The translations under genes were made by a program, and so were the position numbers. A DNA stretch of 64,000 bases from Bacteroides sp. AN502(2024) (GTDB lineage Bacteria > Bacteroidota > Bacteroidia > Bacteroidales > Bacteroidaceae): the NCBI RefSeq assembly GCF_041227145.1, contig NZ_JBGFSP010000011.1:78448-142447 (forward strand), written 5' to 3'. Numbering within the stretch: the stretch's first letter is position 1; every line of letters starts with the position of its first letter. Below, piece by piece: positions 37,872-46,712 of this stretch. Under the pieces are notes generated by a model, which saw only the letters and a program-made list of their open reading frames with translations, did not search any database and was not told where the DNA came from.

Positions 37872-39026
37872 TTATTCCAGTCTACGGGAACCGTCACCGA
37901 TTACTACGTCATACACTTTCGGGCTTCTGCCGAATTTAGCTTTGAAAGCATCTTTTGTCTTTTCAACGAAGTTGTCATACAACTCTTCTTTCACAAGGTT
38001 GATGGTACAACCACCGAAGCCACCACCCATTACGCGTGAACCGGTTACACCGTATTCTTTAGCGCAGTCGTTCAGGAAGTCGAGTTCTTCGCAGCTTACC
38101 TCGTATAACTTGCTCATGCCGTGATGAGTTTCATACATCTTCTTACCCACAGTTTCGTAATCATCCTTTTCCAATGCGTCACAAACGTCCAGTACACGTT
38201 GGATTTCTTCGATTACATATTCTGCACGCATATAGTCTTCAGCGCTGATATCAGCTTTTGCTTCTTCCAGCATAGCCATCGTACAGTCGCGCAGGAATTC
38301 TACGTGCGGATGTTTTTTCTGGATAGCGGCAACAGCAGCTTCACAGCTTTGGCGACGTTTGTTGTAAGCAGAAGAAGCCAATTCGTGTTTCACCACCGAA
38401 TCTATCAGAACCAGACGATAACCTTCCGGATGGAATGGGAAATATTGATACTCCAGTGAACGGCAATCCAGACGGATCAAGCTGCCGGCTTTACCGAATA
38501 CAGAAGCAAACTGGTCCATAATACCACAGTTCACACCACAATAGTTATGTTCTGTAGCCTGACCCACTTTAGCCAATTCGAATTTATCGATTTTGTTTTC
38601 ACCGAACAGTTCGTTCAATGCGAAAGCATACGTACTTTCCAAAGCAGCAGAAGAAGACATCCCTGCACCCAGAGGCACATCACCCGCAAAAGCGGTATTG
38701 AATCCCTTCACTTCAACGCCACGTTTAATCATTTCACGGCATACACCGAAAATATATCTCGCCCAGCTGGTGCGTGGAGCATCTTCCTCATTCAAACCGA
38801 ATTCTACATAATCCTTCAAGTCGATAGAGTAAGCTCTAACTTTGTTGGTACCGTTAGGTTTGATTTCAGCAATCATCCCTTTATCTATCGCGCCCGGAAA
38901 TACGAATCCACCGTTGTAGTCAGTGTGTTCGCCAATTAGGTTGATACGGCCCGGAGAAGCATATAGAAATCCGGTAGTACCGTCAAAATGTTTAATGAAT
39001 CGACTTCTTACATATTCTGTATCCAT
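37872..39026 (-). CDS. galK: Galactokinase
   Basis: Phosphorylates alpha-D-galactose at C1 with ATP, the first committed step of the Leloir pathway. The 384-residue GHMP kinase shows the substrate signature GRINLIGEHTDYNGG, the ATP loop VPLGAGMSSSAALES, the catalytic Asp in NCGIMDQFASVFG and the C-terminal motif VMGGGFGGCTINLV. Last gene of the operon galM-transporter-galK, 39 bp after the transporter. Confidence 0.97.
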   Translation of the reverse strand: MDTEYVRSRFIKHFDGTTGFLYASPGRINLIGEHTDYNGGFVFPGAIDKGMIAEIKPNGTNKVRAYSIDLKDYVEFGLNEEDAPRTSWARYIFGVCREMIKRGVEVKGFNTAFAGDVPLGAGMSSSAALESTYAFALNELFGENKIDKFELAKVGQATEHNYCGVNCGIMDQFASVFGKAGSLIRLDCRSLEYQYFPFHPEGYRLVLIDSVVKHELASSAYNKRRQSCEAAVAAIQKKHPHVEFLRDCTMAMLEEAKADISAEDYMRAEYVIEEIQRVLDVCDALEKDDYETVGKKMYETHHGMSKLYEVSCEELDFLNDCAKEYGVTGSRVMGGGFGGCTINLVKEELYDNFVEKTKDAFKAKFGRSPKVYDVVIGDGSRRLE

Positions 39027-39065
39027 GATATTTATATTTTAAAGGTGAATAAATTAATTATATTG

Positions 39066-40343
39066 TTATTCCACGGGAATATCCTTGTTGACATTTTTGC
39101 AACCGATCTTGCTATAATATAAAATATAGACCAACATAGCGATAATCAGCCAGTAGCTTGTGATCGGGTTGGTTGCTTTGGCTATGAAGTCTTGAATCAA
39201 TGGCATGATACCGCCACCGACTACCATCATCATGAATAAGCCGGATGCAGCAGCTGTATACTTGCCCAGTCCTTCTACGGCAAGGTTGAAGATGCCACCC
39301 CACATTACAGAAGTGGAAAGTCCGCATACTGCAATGAGGAAACATTTCATTGGAATTTCATTTCCCTTGAATTCCACAGTGACTGTTTCAGGCATGAGGA
39401 TAGCAATCAGCAACATGATAATGGCAAATAGAGAAACGGCAGTCATTTGTGCAGTAGTTGAAATTTTTCCACTGATGATACTGCTGGAAGCACGGCCGAT
39501 AAGCATCAAGAACCAGTAGCTGGCAGCCAATGTACCGCCTATGGCTGCAGAACCTTCGAATCCCAGATTCGTGATATAGAAGTTTAGCTGTGCCGGTATA
39601 CCGATTTCTACACCCACATAGAAGAAGATGGCAATAACGCCCAACAGGCAGTGGCGGAAAGCCAACGGACTGTGTTCAAACTTCTTGTTTCCTGTGTTAG
39701 CTTGCGGTTCGGGGATGGCGACAAATGAAATGATGATGAATGACAGGATGAATATACCGATACCGATGAACAAAAGAGGAGCTACATTACTCATGCTTGT
39801 TTCTGCGGTAACTTGTCCGATCAATACACCTACCAATAGCGGAGTCAATGTTCCGGTCAGTGAGTTCAAGGTACCCCCGATTTGAATCAACTGGTTCCCT
39901 TTGTTCCCGCCGCCACCTAAGAGGTTCAACATCGGATTTACTACAGTATTCAGCATACATACACAGAAACCGCAGATAAATGCGCCTAACAGATAAATAA
40001 TAAGGTTCAAGGCAACGATTTGATCATCATAAGTGAAAGTCTCGATGTCTGCTCCGAAAATACTGGAAAGATATTGTACTATCAATCCGACAGCACCTAC
40101 TGCCAAAGCACTCAACGCTGTTTTCTTATAGCCGTATCTGACAAGCATTTTACCTGCGGGAATACCCATAAACAGGTAAGCCGCAAAGTTCATCATGTTT
40201 CCCATCATGGCAGCCCAACTATATTGGAATCCCCAGATATTACCGAATGGAGCGGCCATGTTAGTAACAAAAGAAATCATCGCAAAAATAAAGCACATGG
40301 TGATAATAGCGATGAGATTACCACTCTTTTTTACTTGTGTCAT
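39066..40343 (-). CDS. MFS hexose (glucose/galactose-type) transporter
   Basis: Inner-membrane sugar:H+ symporter-like protein of 425 residues with about 12 transmembrane helices. The FucP/GluP-type pattern is visible: AAPFGNIWGFQYSWAAMMGN, AAYLFMGIPAGKMLVRYGYK after the second helix, and GAFICGFCVCMLNTVVNPML. Its place between galM and galK indicates galactose or glucose uptake into the cytoplasm. Confidence 0.9.
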   Translation of the reverse strand: MTQVKKSGNLIAIITMCFIFAMISFVTNMAAPFGNIWGFQYSWAAMMGNMMNFAAYLFMGIPAGKMLVRYGYKKTALSALAVGAVGLIVQYLSSIFGADIETFTYDDQIVALNLIIYLLGAFICGFCVCMLNTVVNPMLNLLGGGGNKGNQLIQIGGTLNSLTGTLTPLLVGVLIGQVTAETSMSNVAPLLFIGIGIFILSFIIISFVAIPEPQANTGNKKFEHSPLAFRHCLLGVIAIFFYVGVEIGIPAQLNFYITNLGFEGSAAIGGTLAASYWFLMLIGRASSSIISGKISTTAQMTAVSLFAIIMLLIAILMPETVTVEFKGNEIPMKCFLIAVCGLSTSVMWGGIFNLAVEGLGKYTAAASGLFMMMVVGGGIMPLIQDFIAKATNPITSYWLIIAMLVYILYYSKIGCKNVNKDIPVE

Positions 40344-40393
40344 GGTTCAAAAAAAATGTTAGTTTATAAATTAGGTTAGTTATTTTTCAAATC

Positions 40394-41491
40394 TTATTCT
40401 TCTACGGTAAATTTATAGACAGTGATCTGTTGGTATTCATCTCCCGGCAGTAAAGTAGCCGATGGGAAATGTGCTTTGTTCGGCGTATCCGGGAAGCACT
40501 GTGCTTCAAAGCAGATGGCGCTTCTGGCAGGGAATGTAGCTCCGTGTGCACCTTCAAATCCGTTGAGCCAGTTGCCCGTATAGAGTTGTACCCCCGCTTC
40601 GGTGGTATATACTTCCATGATACGTCCGCTTTCCGGATCCTTGCAAGTGGCAGCCAGTTCGAGCGAACCGCTTTCCATCTTGTTCAGTACATAGCAGTGG
40701 TCATATCCTGCACCGAAAATCAATTGCTGGAATTTCTCGTCGATACGTTCGCCTACTGTGTGCGGAGTACGGAAATCCATCGGACTACCCTCTACTTTAG
40801 CGATTTCACCGGTAGGGATAGAAACTTCGTCGATAGGCGTATAGAAATCAGCGTTGATTGTAACGATGTGGTTGTTAACGGTAGGAGTGGGGTTGGAAAT
40901 ACCGGCGAGGTTGAAGAAACCGTGGTTAGTCAAGTTAACGACTGTAGCTTTGTCGGTGGTAGCGCGGTATTCGATATTCAGTGCATTTACTTCGTTGTCC
41001 AGGCGGTAAGTCATTTCTACTTCCAGATTGCCGGGAAATCCCTCTTCGCCGTCAGCAGAGACATAGTTAAATTGCACTGTACTCTCATCAATCCGGACAG
41101 CGTCCCATACGCGGGCGTGGAAACCGGTAGGCCCTCCATGCAGAGAGTTAGGACCGTTGTTAATGGTGAGTTCATGTTTTTCACCGAACAAGGTGAATTT
41201 TCCTTTCGCGATACGGTTGCCATAGCGTCCGATAGTAGTGCTTAAGAAAGGTTCCGGGCTGTTGATGACGTGGTCGATGCTGTCGTGTCCGAGGATTACA
41301 TTGGCATACTTACCATTTTTATCCGGTACCATAATAGAAAGAATGGCGCATCCGTAATTGGTTACAGCTACTTCCATTCCCTTTGCGTTTTTGAGGATAA
41401 ATAAATCAGTTTTCTTATCATTTATCTCCTTTTGGAAATCTTTCCGGCTGAGCCCTGATAGATTCCCTTCTGTTGGGAATGTGTTATTCAT
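40394..41491 (-). CDS. galM: Aldose 1-epimerase (mutarotase)
   Basis: Interconverts alpha and beta anomers of galactose and glucose. 365 residues from ATG 41491; the in-frame codon at 41545 would add 18 residues and no homology. Galactose mutarotase signatures: GRYGNRIAKGKFTL, NNGPNSLHGGPTGFHARVWD with the catalytic His region, NLTNHGFFNLAG, and EAQCFPDTPNKAHFPS, containing the glutamate base. First gene of the gal operon; no signal peptide, so cytoplasmic. Confidence 0.95.
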   Translation of the reverse strand: MNNTFPTEGNLSGLSRKDFQKEINDKKTDLFILKNAKGMEVAVTNYGCAILSIMVPDKNGKYANVILGHDSIDHVINSPEPFLSTTIGRYGNRIAKGKFTLFGEKHELTINNGPNSLHGGPTGFHARVWDAVRIDESTVQFNYVSADGEEGFPGNLEVEMTYRLDNEVNALNIEYRATTDKATVVNLTNHGFFNLAGISNPTPTVNNHIVTINADFYTPIDEVSIPTGEIAKVEGSPMDFRTPHTVGERIDEKFQQLIFGAGYDHCYVLNKMESGSLELAATCKDPESGRIMEVYTTEAGVQLYTGNWLNGFEGAHGATFPARSAICFEAQCFPDTPNKAHFPSATLLPGDEYQQITVYKFTVEE

Positions 41492-41683
41492 GTCTGGTAT
41501 GATTAAAAATTTCCTGCAAATAAAGGGAAATTCTTTCTTTCTCACAAATTATTCCGTCTAAATATAGTGGATGCTTTAGGAAAGTTTAGCTTTATGATTC
41601 CATCTTCTTCGGATACAAGGACAAAAGATTCTATCTTAAATGATTTTTCATCCTCCTTTTCTTAAAAACTAAACTATTTTTTG

Positions 41684-41712
41684 TATGTTTGTTGCCGGAT
41701 TGTAACAATCCG
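41684..41712 (+). promoter_or_regulatory. manA promoter box with palindromic leader
   Basis: TATGTTTG at 41684-41691 is an exact TAnnTTTG box. Just downstream, CGGATTG (41696-41702) and CAATCCG (41706-41712) form a perfect palindrome with a TAA spacer near the expected transcription start, a possible operator or 5' hairpin. Confidence 0.55.
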
Positions 41713-41750
41713 AGCGAATTTAATCTAAGTTTATAACAAGAAAAACAAAA

Positions 41751-42722
41751 ATGTATCCATTAAAATTCGAACCTATTCTGAAGCAGACGCTTTGGGGAGG
41801 CGACAAGATTATTCCGTTCAAGCATTTGAATTCAGACTTGAAAGGAGTAGGAGAAAGCTGGGAGATTTCCGGCGTTGACGAGAACGAATCCGTGGTGGCT
41901 AATGGCCCGGATAGAGGTTTAAACTTGACCGATATGGTAAGAAAGTATCGTGAGGAGTTGGTTGGAGAAGCAAATTATGCCCGTTTCGGTAACAAATTCC
42001 CACTGCTCATTAAGTTTATCGACGCCAAACAGGATTTGTCAATCCAGGTACACCCGACGGATGAGTTGGCGAAGAAACGCCACCATTCGATGGGAAAAAC
42101 GGAGATGTGGTATGTGATAGATGCTGACAAAGGAGCTAAATTGCGTTCAGGATTCTCTGAACAGATTACCCCGAAGGAATATAAAGAACGCGTGTTGAAC
42201 AATACGATTACCGATGTATTGCAGGAATATGAAATCCATCCGGGTGATGTGTTCTTCCTTCCTGCCGGACGTGTGCACAGCATCGGGGCGGGTGCTTTCA
42301 TTGCCGAGATTCAGCAAACCTCTGACATAACTTACCGTATCTACGACTTCAACCGTAAAGATGCGAATGGCAAAACCCGCGAACTTCACACCGATTTAGC
42401 CCGTGAAGCCATCGACTATGAGGTTTTGGATGACTACCGCACTAAATACGAACCGTTGAAGGATGAACCGGTAGAACTGGTTGCCTGCACTTACTTCACT
42501 ACTTCTCTGTATGACATGACTGAAGAAATCAGTTGCGACTATTCTGAACTTGATTCATTCGTGATCTTCATCTGTATGGAAGGCTCCTGTAAGATGAAAG
42601 ATAATGAAGGTAATGAAGTGACTGTCAGCGCAGGTGAATCTATCCTGTTGCCTGCTACCACGCAGGATGTCATTATCACTCCTGAAGAAGGAGGTGTGAA
42701 AATGCTGGAAACATACGTATAA
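41751..42722 (+). CDS. manA: Mannose-6-phosphate isomerase, class I
   Basis: Zinc enzyme interconverting mannose-6-phosphate and fructose-6-phosphate; supplies mannose-derived sugar nucleotides for capsule and fucose pathways. The 323-residue protein is the short (Bacillus-type) class I form: KQTLWGGDKI, the metal motif QVHPTDELAKKRHHSMGKTE with Q, H and E ligands, and the fourth ligand His in PAGRVHSIGAG. It lies directly upstream of the capsule locus but has its own promoter and terminator. Confidence 0.95.
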   Translation: MYPLKFEPILKQTLWGGDKIIPFKHLNSDLKGVGESWEISGVDENESVVANGPDRGLNLTDMVRKYREELVGEANYARFGNKFPLLIKFIDAKQDLSIQVHPTDELAKKRHHSMGKTEMWYVIDADKGAKLRSGFSEQITPKEYKERVLNNTITDVLQEYEIHPGDVFFLPAGRVHSIGAGAFIAEIQQTSDITYRIYDFNRKDANGKTRELHTDLAREAIDYEVLDDYRTKYEPLKDEPVELVACTYFTTSLYDMTEEISCDYSELDSFVIFICMEGSCKMKDNEGNEVTVSAGESILLPATTQDVIITPEEGGVKMLETYV

Positions 42723-42747
42723 AACGAGATAAACATAAAATTATGGA

Positions 42748-42792
42748 GGGGCATTCTTTTTGGGAGGATGCCCCTATTTTTCTTTTTTTTGC
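42748..42792 (+). terminator. Rho-independent terminator after manA
   Basis: AGGGGCAT (42748-42755) pairs with ATGCCCCT (42769-42776), followed by two T-rich runs. It separates manA from the capsule recombinase. Confidence 0.85.
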
Positions 42793-42826
42793 CGCTTGCC
42801 CAATAGCACAATAAATAAAATAATTA

Positions 42827-43783
42827 ATGATGCAAATGAGGAACAAAAATGGATTTAGCCGGTGTGGGGAGAACTACATCGTTCGTTTACGAAAGGAGGG
42901 TCGTTATTCAACAGCACATGTCTATCAGAATGCCCTTTATTCTTTCAGCAAGTTTTGCGGCACGTCCCATGTGTCGTTCGGACAGGTCAGCCGTGGAAGT
43001 TTGCGGCGTTATGGTCAGTACCTTTACGGGTGTGGCTTGAGACTGAACACGATTTCCACGTATATGCGTATGCTTCGTAGCATTTACAATCGGGGAGTGG
43101 AAGCTGGCATTGCGCCTTATGTGCCGCGACTGTTCCACGATGTTTATACGGGAGTGGATGTCCGCCAGAAGAAAGCCCTGCCCGCTGTCGAATTGCACAA
43201 GCTTCTGTATGAAGATCCCAAGTCGGATCGATTGCGTCGAACACAGGCGATTGCCTGCCTGATGTTCCAGTTCTGTGGAATGTCGTTTGCAGATCTGGCC
43301 CATCTGGAGAAATCTGCCTTGGATCAGAATGTATTGCGGTATAACCGAATCAAGACCAAGACTCCGATGAGTGTGGAAGTGCTTGATACGGCAAAGGAGA
43401 TGATCAACCGGCTCCGTAGCCGTCAGGATTCTCGTCCTGATTTTCCGGATTATCTGTTTGACATCCTTAGTAGTGACAAGAAACGGACGGATGAACGGGC
43501 TTATCGGGAATACCAGTCCGCCCTGCGTCAGTTCAATAATTGTTTGAAAGACTTGGCCAGAGCCTTACATCTGAAGTCTCCCGTCACTTCTTACACCCTC
43601 CGCCATTCCTGGGCCACGACCGCCAAGTATCGGGGAGTATCGATCGAAATGATTAGTGAATCATTGGGACACAAATCTATCAGAACCACACAAATCTATT
43701 TGAAAGGCTTCGGTCTTAAAGAACGCACAGAGGTAAATAAGGGGAATTTATCTTACATCAGGAACTATCGTTCAGGTAAATGA
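42827..43783 (+). CDS. Tyrosine recombinase beside an invertible capsule promoter
   Basis: Site-specific recombinase of 318 residues. An N-terminal SAM-like core-binding domain (about 15-105) is followed by the catalytic domain: KTKTPMSVEV (beta-strand Lys), SYTLRHSWATTA (box II, Tyr in place of the first His as often in Bacteroides), LGHKSIRTTQIYLKG with the nucleophile Tyr. Box I reads F-C-G-M-S-F-A-D-L; the Arg usually beside this Gly is Cys here, so activity should be tested. It sits 40 bp before the left inverted repeat of the 43824-44116 segment and is the obvious candidate to flip it. Confidence 0.88.
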   Translation: MMQMRNKNGFSRCGENYIVRLRKEGRYSTAHVYQNALYSFSKFCGTSHVSFGQVSRGSLRRYGQYLYGCGLRLNTISTYMRMLRSIYNRGVEAGIAPYVPRLFHDVYTGVDVRQKKALPAVELHKLLYEDPKSDRLRRTQAIACLMFQFCGMSFADLAHLEKSALDQNVLRYNRIKTKTPMSVEVLDTAKEMINRLRSRQDSRPDFPDYLFDILSSDKKRTDERAYREYQSALRQFNNCLKDLARALHLKSPVTSYTLRHSWATTAKYRGVSIEMISESLGHKSIRTTQIYLKGFGLKERTEVNKGNLSYIRNYRSGK

Positions 43784-43823
43784 TTAACGGTAAAGTATTA
43801 GAAATCAATATCGAATTATGTCT

Positions 43824-44116
43824 GTTACTTCTTAGGTAACGGATAATTATTCGATGCAAAGATATGTAAAAATACAAATAACAAACAAGTAAAATCTTCA
43901 TTTTTTTACAGATTTGTTGAAATATGCAACAAAAAACTATCCGGACATGATGCCGTTGTCTGATCATGTCTTAAATTCTTATACCCTGTTTTCAAAGCTG
44001 CTTTTCCCTTCGCTTAGGTTAGAAAAACATCCTTGTAGGTAGCTCCTGTCCATGTTTTTCTGCTTTCATCTGTTTTCCCTGTGAATGAGTACCTTATCCG
44101 TTACCTAAGAAGTAAC
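43824..44116. promoter_or_regulatory. Invertible promoter segment of the capsule locus
   Basis: A 293-bp segment lies between perfect 23-bp inverted repeats (43824-43846 and 44094-44116). Each repeat contains GTTAC-N7-GTAAC, two inverted 5-bp half-sites around a 7-bp spacer, as in tyrosine-recombinase core sites. The only recognisable promoter inside points left, away from upxY. Flipping would move its -7 box to 44076-44083, about 57 bp before upxY. The sequenced orientation is therefore read as OFF. This occupies the gap 43784-44139; no gene is seen there. Confidence 0.88.
43857..43885 (-). promoter_or_regulatory. Phase-variable promoter, OFF orientation
   Basis: The minus strand carries a -7 box TATCTTTG (43857-43864) and a -33 TTTG (43882-43885) with a 17-bp spacer. 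It fires toward the 3' end of the recombinase gene, possibly as antisense RNA, in this orientation. Confidence 0.72.
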
Positions 44117-44139
44117 GGACTAGTATGGGGTAAAAAAGT

Positions 44140-44736
44140 ATGATTCTAACGAAAGAAACTTTAAGTGCTGGGCCTAAAAATGGGACAGGGGAAGGCGTAG
44201 CACACCCTAAACGCTGGTATGTCGCCTTGGTTCGCATGCATCATGAGAAGAAAGTGGCCGAGCGTTTAGGCAAGATGGGGATTGAGAATTTTGTACCGGT
44301 CCAGCAGGAAGTACATCAATGGAGCGACCGCCGCAAGGTGGTCGAATGTGTGTTGCTTCCCATGATGGTTTTTGTGCATGCGGATGGGAAAGAACGCAAA
44401 GAGGTCCTTTCCCTGTCTACAGTCAGCCGGTATATGGTCATGCGCGGTGAGAGCAGTCCTGCAGTAATTCCCGATGATCAGATGGCCCGTTTCCGTTTTA
44501 TGCTCGACTATTCGGAAGAGGCGATCAGTATGAACAGTGCTCCCTTGGCACGTGGTGAGAAGGTCCGTGTCATCAAAGGTCCTTTGACGGGGCTTGTGGG
44601 CGAGCTTGTCACGGTTGGCGGCAAGAGTAAGATCGCTGTCCGTCTGGATATGCTGGGGTGTGCTTGTGCGGATATGCCGGTTGGGTATGTGGAGTTGCTA
44701 GACGATGGTCGTATGCCGAATTTCCGGTGTGGTTAA
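44140..44736 (+). CDS. UpxY-family capsule transcription antiterminator
   Basis: NusG-like antiterminator of 198 residues that lets RNA polymerase read through its own capsule operon. The NGN domain starts at about residue 24 with WYVALVRMHHEKKVAERLGK and VPVQQEVHQWSDRRK; the C-terminal KOW domain has RVIKGPLTGLVGELV. It is the first gene after the invertible promoter, the standard place for upxY. The usual second gene, upxZ (inhibitor of other UpxY proteins), is not found after it; an IS66-like relic is there instead. Confidence 0.92.
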   Translation: MILTKETLSAGPKNGTGEGVAHPKRWYVALVRMHHEKKVAERLGKMGIENFVPVQQEVHQWSDRRKVVECVLLPMMVFVHADGKERKEVLSLSTVSRYMVMRGESSPAVIPDDQMARFRFMLDYSEEAISMNSAPLARGEKVRVIKGPLTGLVGELVTVGGKSKIAVRLDMLGCACADMPVGYVELLDDGRMPNFRCG

Positions 44737-44881
44737 AGCCAAATGTTTTAGTTAAAATTTATCTCACAGGCTTTCGGACTTTCCATAGATGAGATTGAAA
44801 GAATCTGATATGAGCAAGCATTTGATTACCTTCATCGTCCAAACAGATTCACCTGAAATTTGGGTGGTGAGCTATGCTCAT

Positions 44882-45161
44882 GTAAGCACTCAAAGGCGTT
44901 CTTTTATGTCAATGAGTTGGATTTTAAATATCCGGCAGCATTGATTGAATGTTCCCCTTGATTAAACCCTGCAAGAATGTAGGCCTCAATGCCCGTGACT
45001 ATATTGCAACTACAATCAGGCTGCTGATGGACGGAAATGAGAATTATGAAGAGTTTGTTCCTATGTCGATGGCTATATAAACATTATAAATCGCTAATTT
45101 TTAAAATACTCAAAGTTCATCTTCTTGATTTTTAAGAGGGTGGACACTGTTGAGTGCTTAC
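44882..45161 (+). mobile_element. Internally deleted IS66-like element (280 bp)
   Basis: Ends are 12-bp inverted repeats beginning GTAAGCACTCAA (44882-44893, and reversed at 45150-45161); IS66 elements typically begin GTAA. Inside, a 43-residue open frame (44949-45080) containing VGLNARDYIATTIRLLMDG and ENYEEFVPMSM resembles the C-terminus of IS66 transposases; the rest is missing. The symmetry continues beyond the ends: CTATGCTCAT to the left and TATGAGCATAG to the right pair with one base inserted, so no 8-bp direct duplication is seen. The right flank includes the flippase start codon. The preceding stretch 44737-44881 holds no convincing gene. Confidence 0.62.
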
Positions 45162-45162
45162 T

Positions 45163-46707
45163 ATGAGCATAGAAACACAATCAAACAACAAACGCATTGC
45201 GAGAAATACGCTGTTGCTGTATATACGTACCATCCTTGTTATGGTCATTTCGTTATATACGAGCCGTGTAATCCTTTCTGTCTTGGGTGTGGACAATTAT
45301 GGTATATACAATGTGGTAGGTGGTGTTGTTGCCATGTTCTCTGTTGTATCCGGTGCTTTGTCTGGTTCCATCAGCCGTTTTATCACATTTGAACTGGGAC
45401 ATGGCAATGTAAACAGACTGAGAACCATCTTTTCTACAAGTATTAATATACAAATAGGCATATCATTACTCATTTTTTTGTTAGGAGAAACTATCGGTTT
45501 TTGGTTCCTTAACAACAAGATTGACATTCCGGCAGAACGGTTGCATGCAGCCAATTGGGTGTTGCAATGTTCACTGGCAACATTTATTATTAATTTGATC
45601 AGTGTCCCATATAATGCTGTCATCATAGCTCATGAGAAAATGTCCGTTTTTGCTTATGTCAGCATTTTGGAAGCAGCATTAAAATTATTCATAGTCTATT
45701 TTCTCTATATTTCTGCATGGGACAAATTAATAGTATACTCATTGCTTCTTGTTTTGGTTGCCATAGTCATACGAATTGTGTATGGGGTATATTGTAACCG
45801 ATACTTTGCGGAAACTCGTTATCAGAGGGTTCATGACCGTACCCTGCTTCGTGAGATGGCTTTATTTGCCGGTTGGGGATTTTTCACTAATGCAGTTTAT
45901 ATGTTTAACACACAAGGAATTAATATTCTCATTAACCTGTCTTTTGGTGTAACTGTAAATGCGGCAAGGGGAATAGCAACGCAGGTTGAAGCAGCGATGA
46001 TAAAATTTGTCAATGACTTTACAACGGCTCTCAATCCTCAAATCACCAAGAGTTATGCTGCAAGGCAGATGAACGAGATGTACAAACTTGTCAACCGTGG
46101 AGCAAAATTTTCAGCCTTTCTTACTTTGGCTATCTCTTTGCCTGTGTTATTTGAAGCGGACTATATCCTTGGTCTTTGGCTTGAAGAAGTGCCTCCACAC
46201 ACTGTTGCCTTTGTGCGTCTTGGCATCATTGCCACAATGCTCGACCGTCTTGGCAATACCGGTTATACTGCATGCATGGCCACAGGCACCATACGCCGCT
46301 ATGTGTTGTTGGTAAGTACTGTAGGGTGTCTGGTGTTCCCCGTCACATACCTTGTTTTTGAAATAGGTGCACCGGTGGAAGCTGTATACGTCGTATTCTG
46401 CGGAGTATATGTGGCAGTTGACGCTGTCCGCCTTTATGTTATGAAAGGGTTGCTGAAGTTTCCCGTCATGAGTTTCGTGCGCGGGGTAATCGGGCGAATA
46501 CTGCTTGTAGCGATGGTTTCATGTATTCTGCCATCATTGGTCATTTATATGGCAGATGAATCATTTTCCAGACTTGTCATTTCAACAATGGTCTGTCTTG
46601 CATCATCCATTGCGGCTACCTATTATGTGGGCTTTGACAGTCACGAGCAGAAGGTTGTCACACAAAAAGTGGTGAACATATACAAAAATAAAATCAAGAG
46701 AATCTAA
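45163..46707 (+). CDS. Oligosaccharide flippase (Wzx-like, PST/MATE-type)
   Basis: Inner-membrane flippase of 514 residues that turns lipid-linked capsule repeat units to the periplasmic side. About 12-14 transmembrane helices; the N-terminus has the Bacteroides Wzx pattern NKRIARNTLLLYIRTILVM and LYTSRVILSVLGVDNYGIYN. ATG 45163 is preferred over the GTG at 45154; both lie inside or next to the right inverted-repeat arm and no good ribosome-binding site is visible. It runs 5 bp before the SDR gene, so cotranscribed. Confidence 0.9.
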   Translation: MSIETQSNNKRIARNTLLLYIRTILVMVISLYTSRVILSVLGVDNYGIYNVVGGVVAMFSVVSGALSGSISRFITFELGHGNVNRLRTIFSTSINIQIGISLLIFLLGETIGFWFLNNKIDIPAERLHAANWVLQCSLATFIINLISVPYNAVIIAHEKMSVFAYVSILEAALKLFIVYFLYISAWDKLIVYSLLLVLVAIVIRIVYGVYCNRYFAETRYQRVHDRTLLREMALFAGWGFFTNAVYMFNTQGINILINLSFGVTVNAARGIATQVEAAMIKFVNDFTTALNPQITKSYAARQMNEMYKLVNRGAKFSAFLTLAISLPVLFEADYILGLWLEEVPPHTVAFVRLGIIATMLDRLGNTGYTACMATGTIRRYVLLVSTVGCLVFPVTYLVFEIGAPVEAVYVVFCGVYVAVDAVRLYVMKGLLKFPVMSFVRGVIGRILLVAMVSCILPSLVIYMADESFSRLVISTMVCLASSIAATYYVGFDSHEQKVVTQKVVNIYKNKIKRI

Positions 46708-46712
46708 CATAT

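Noticed and set aside
43847..44093. A rightward promoter inside the inverton (ON orientation)
   Set aside because: No TAnnTTTG box was found on the + strand near the right repeat.
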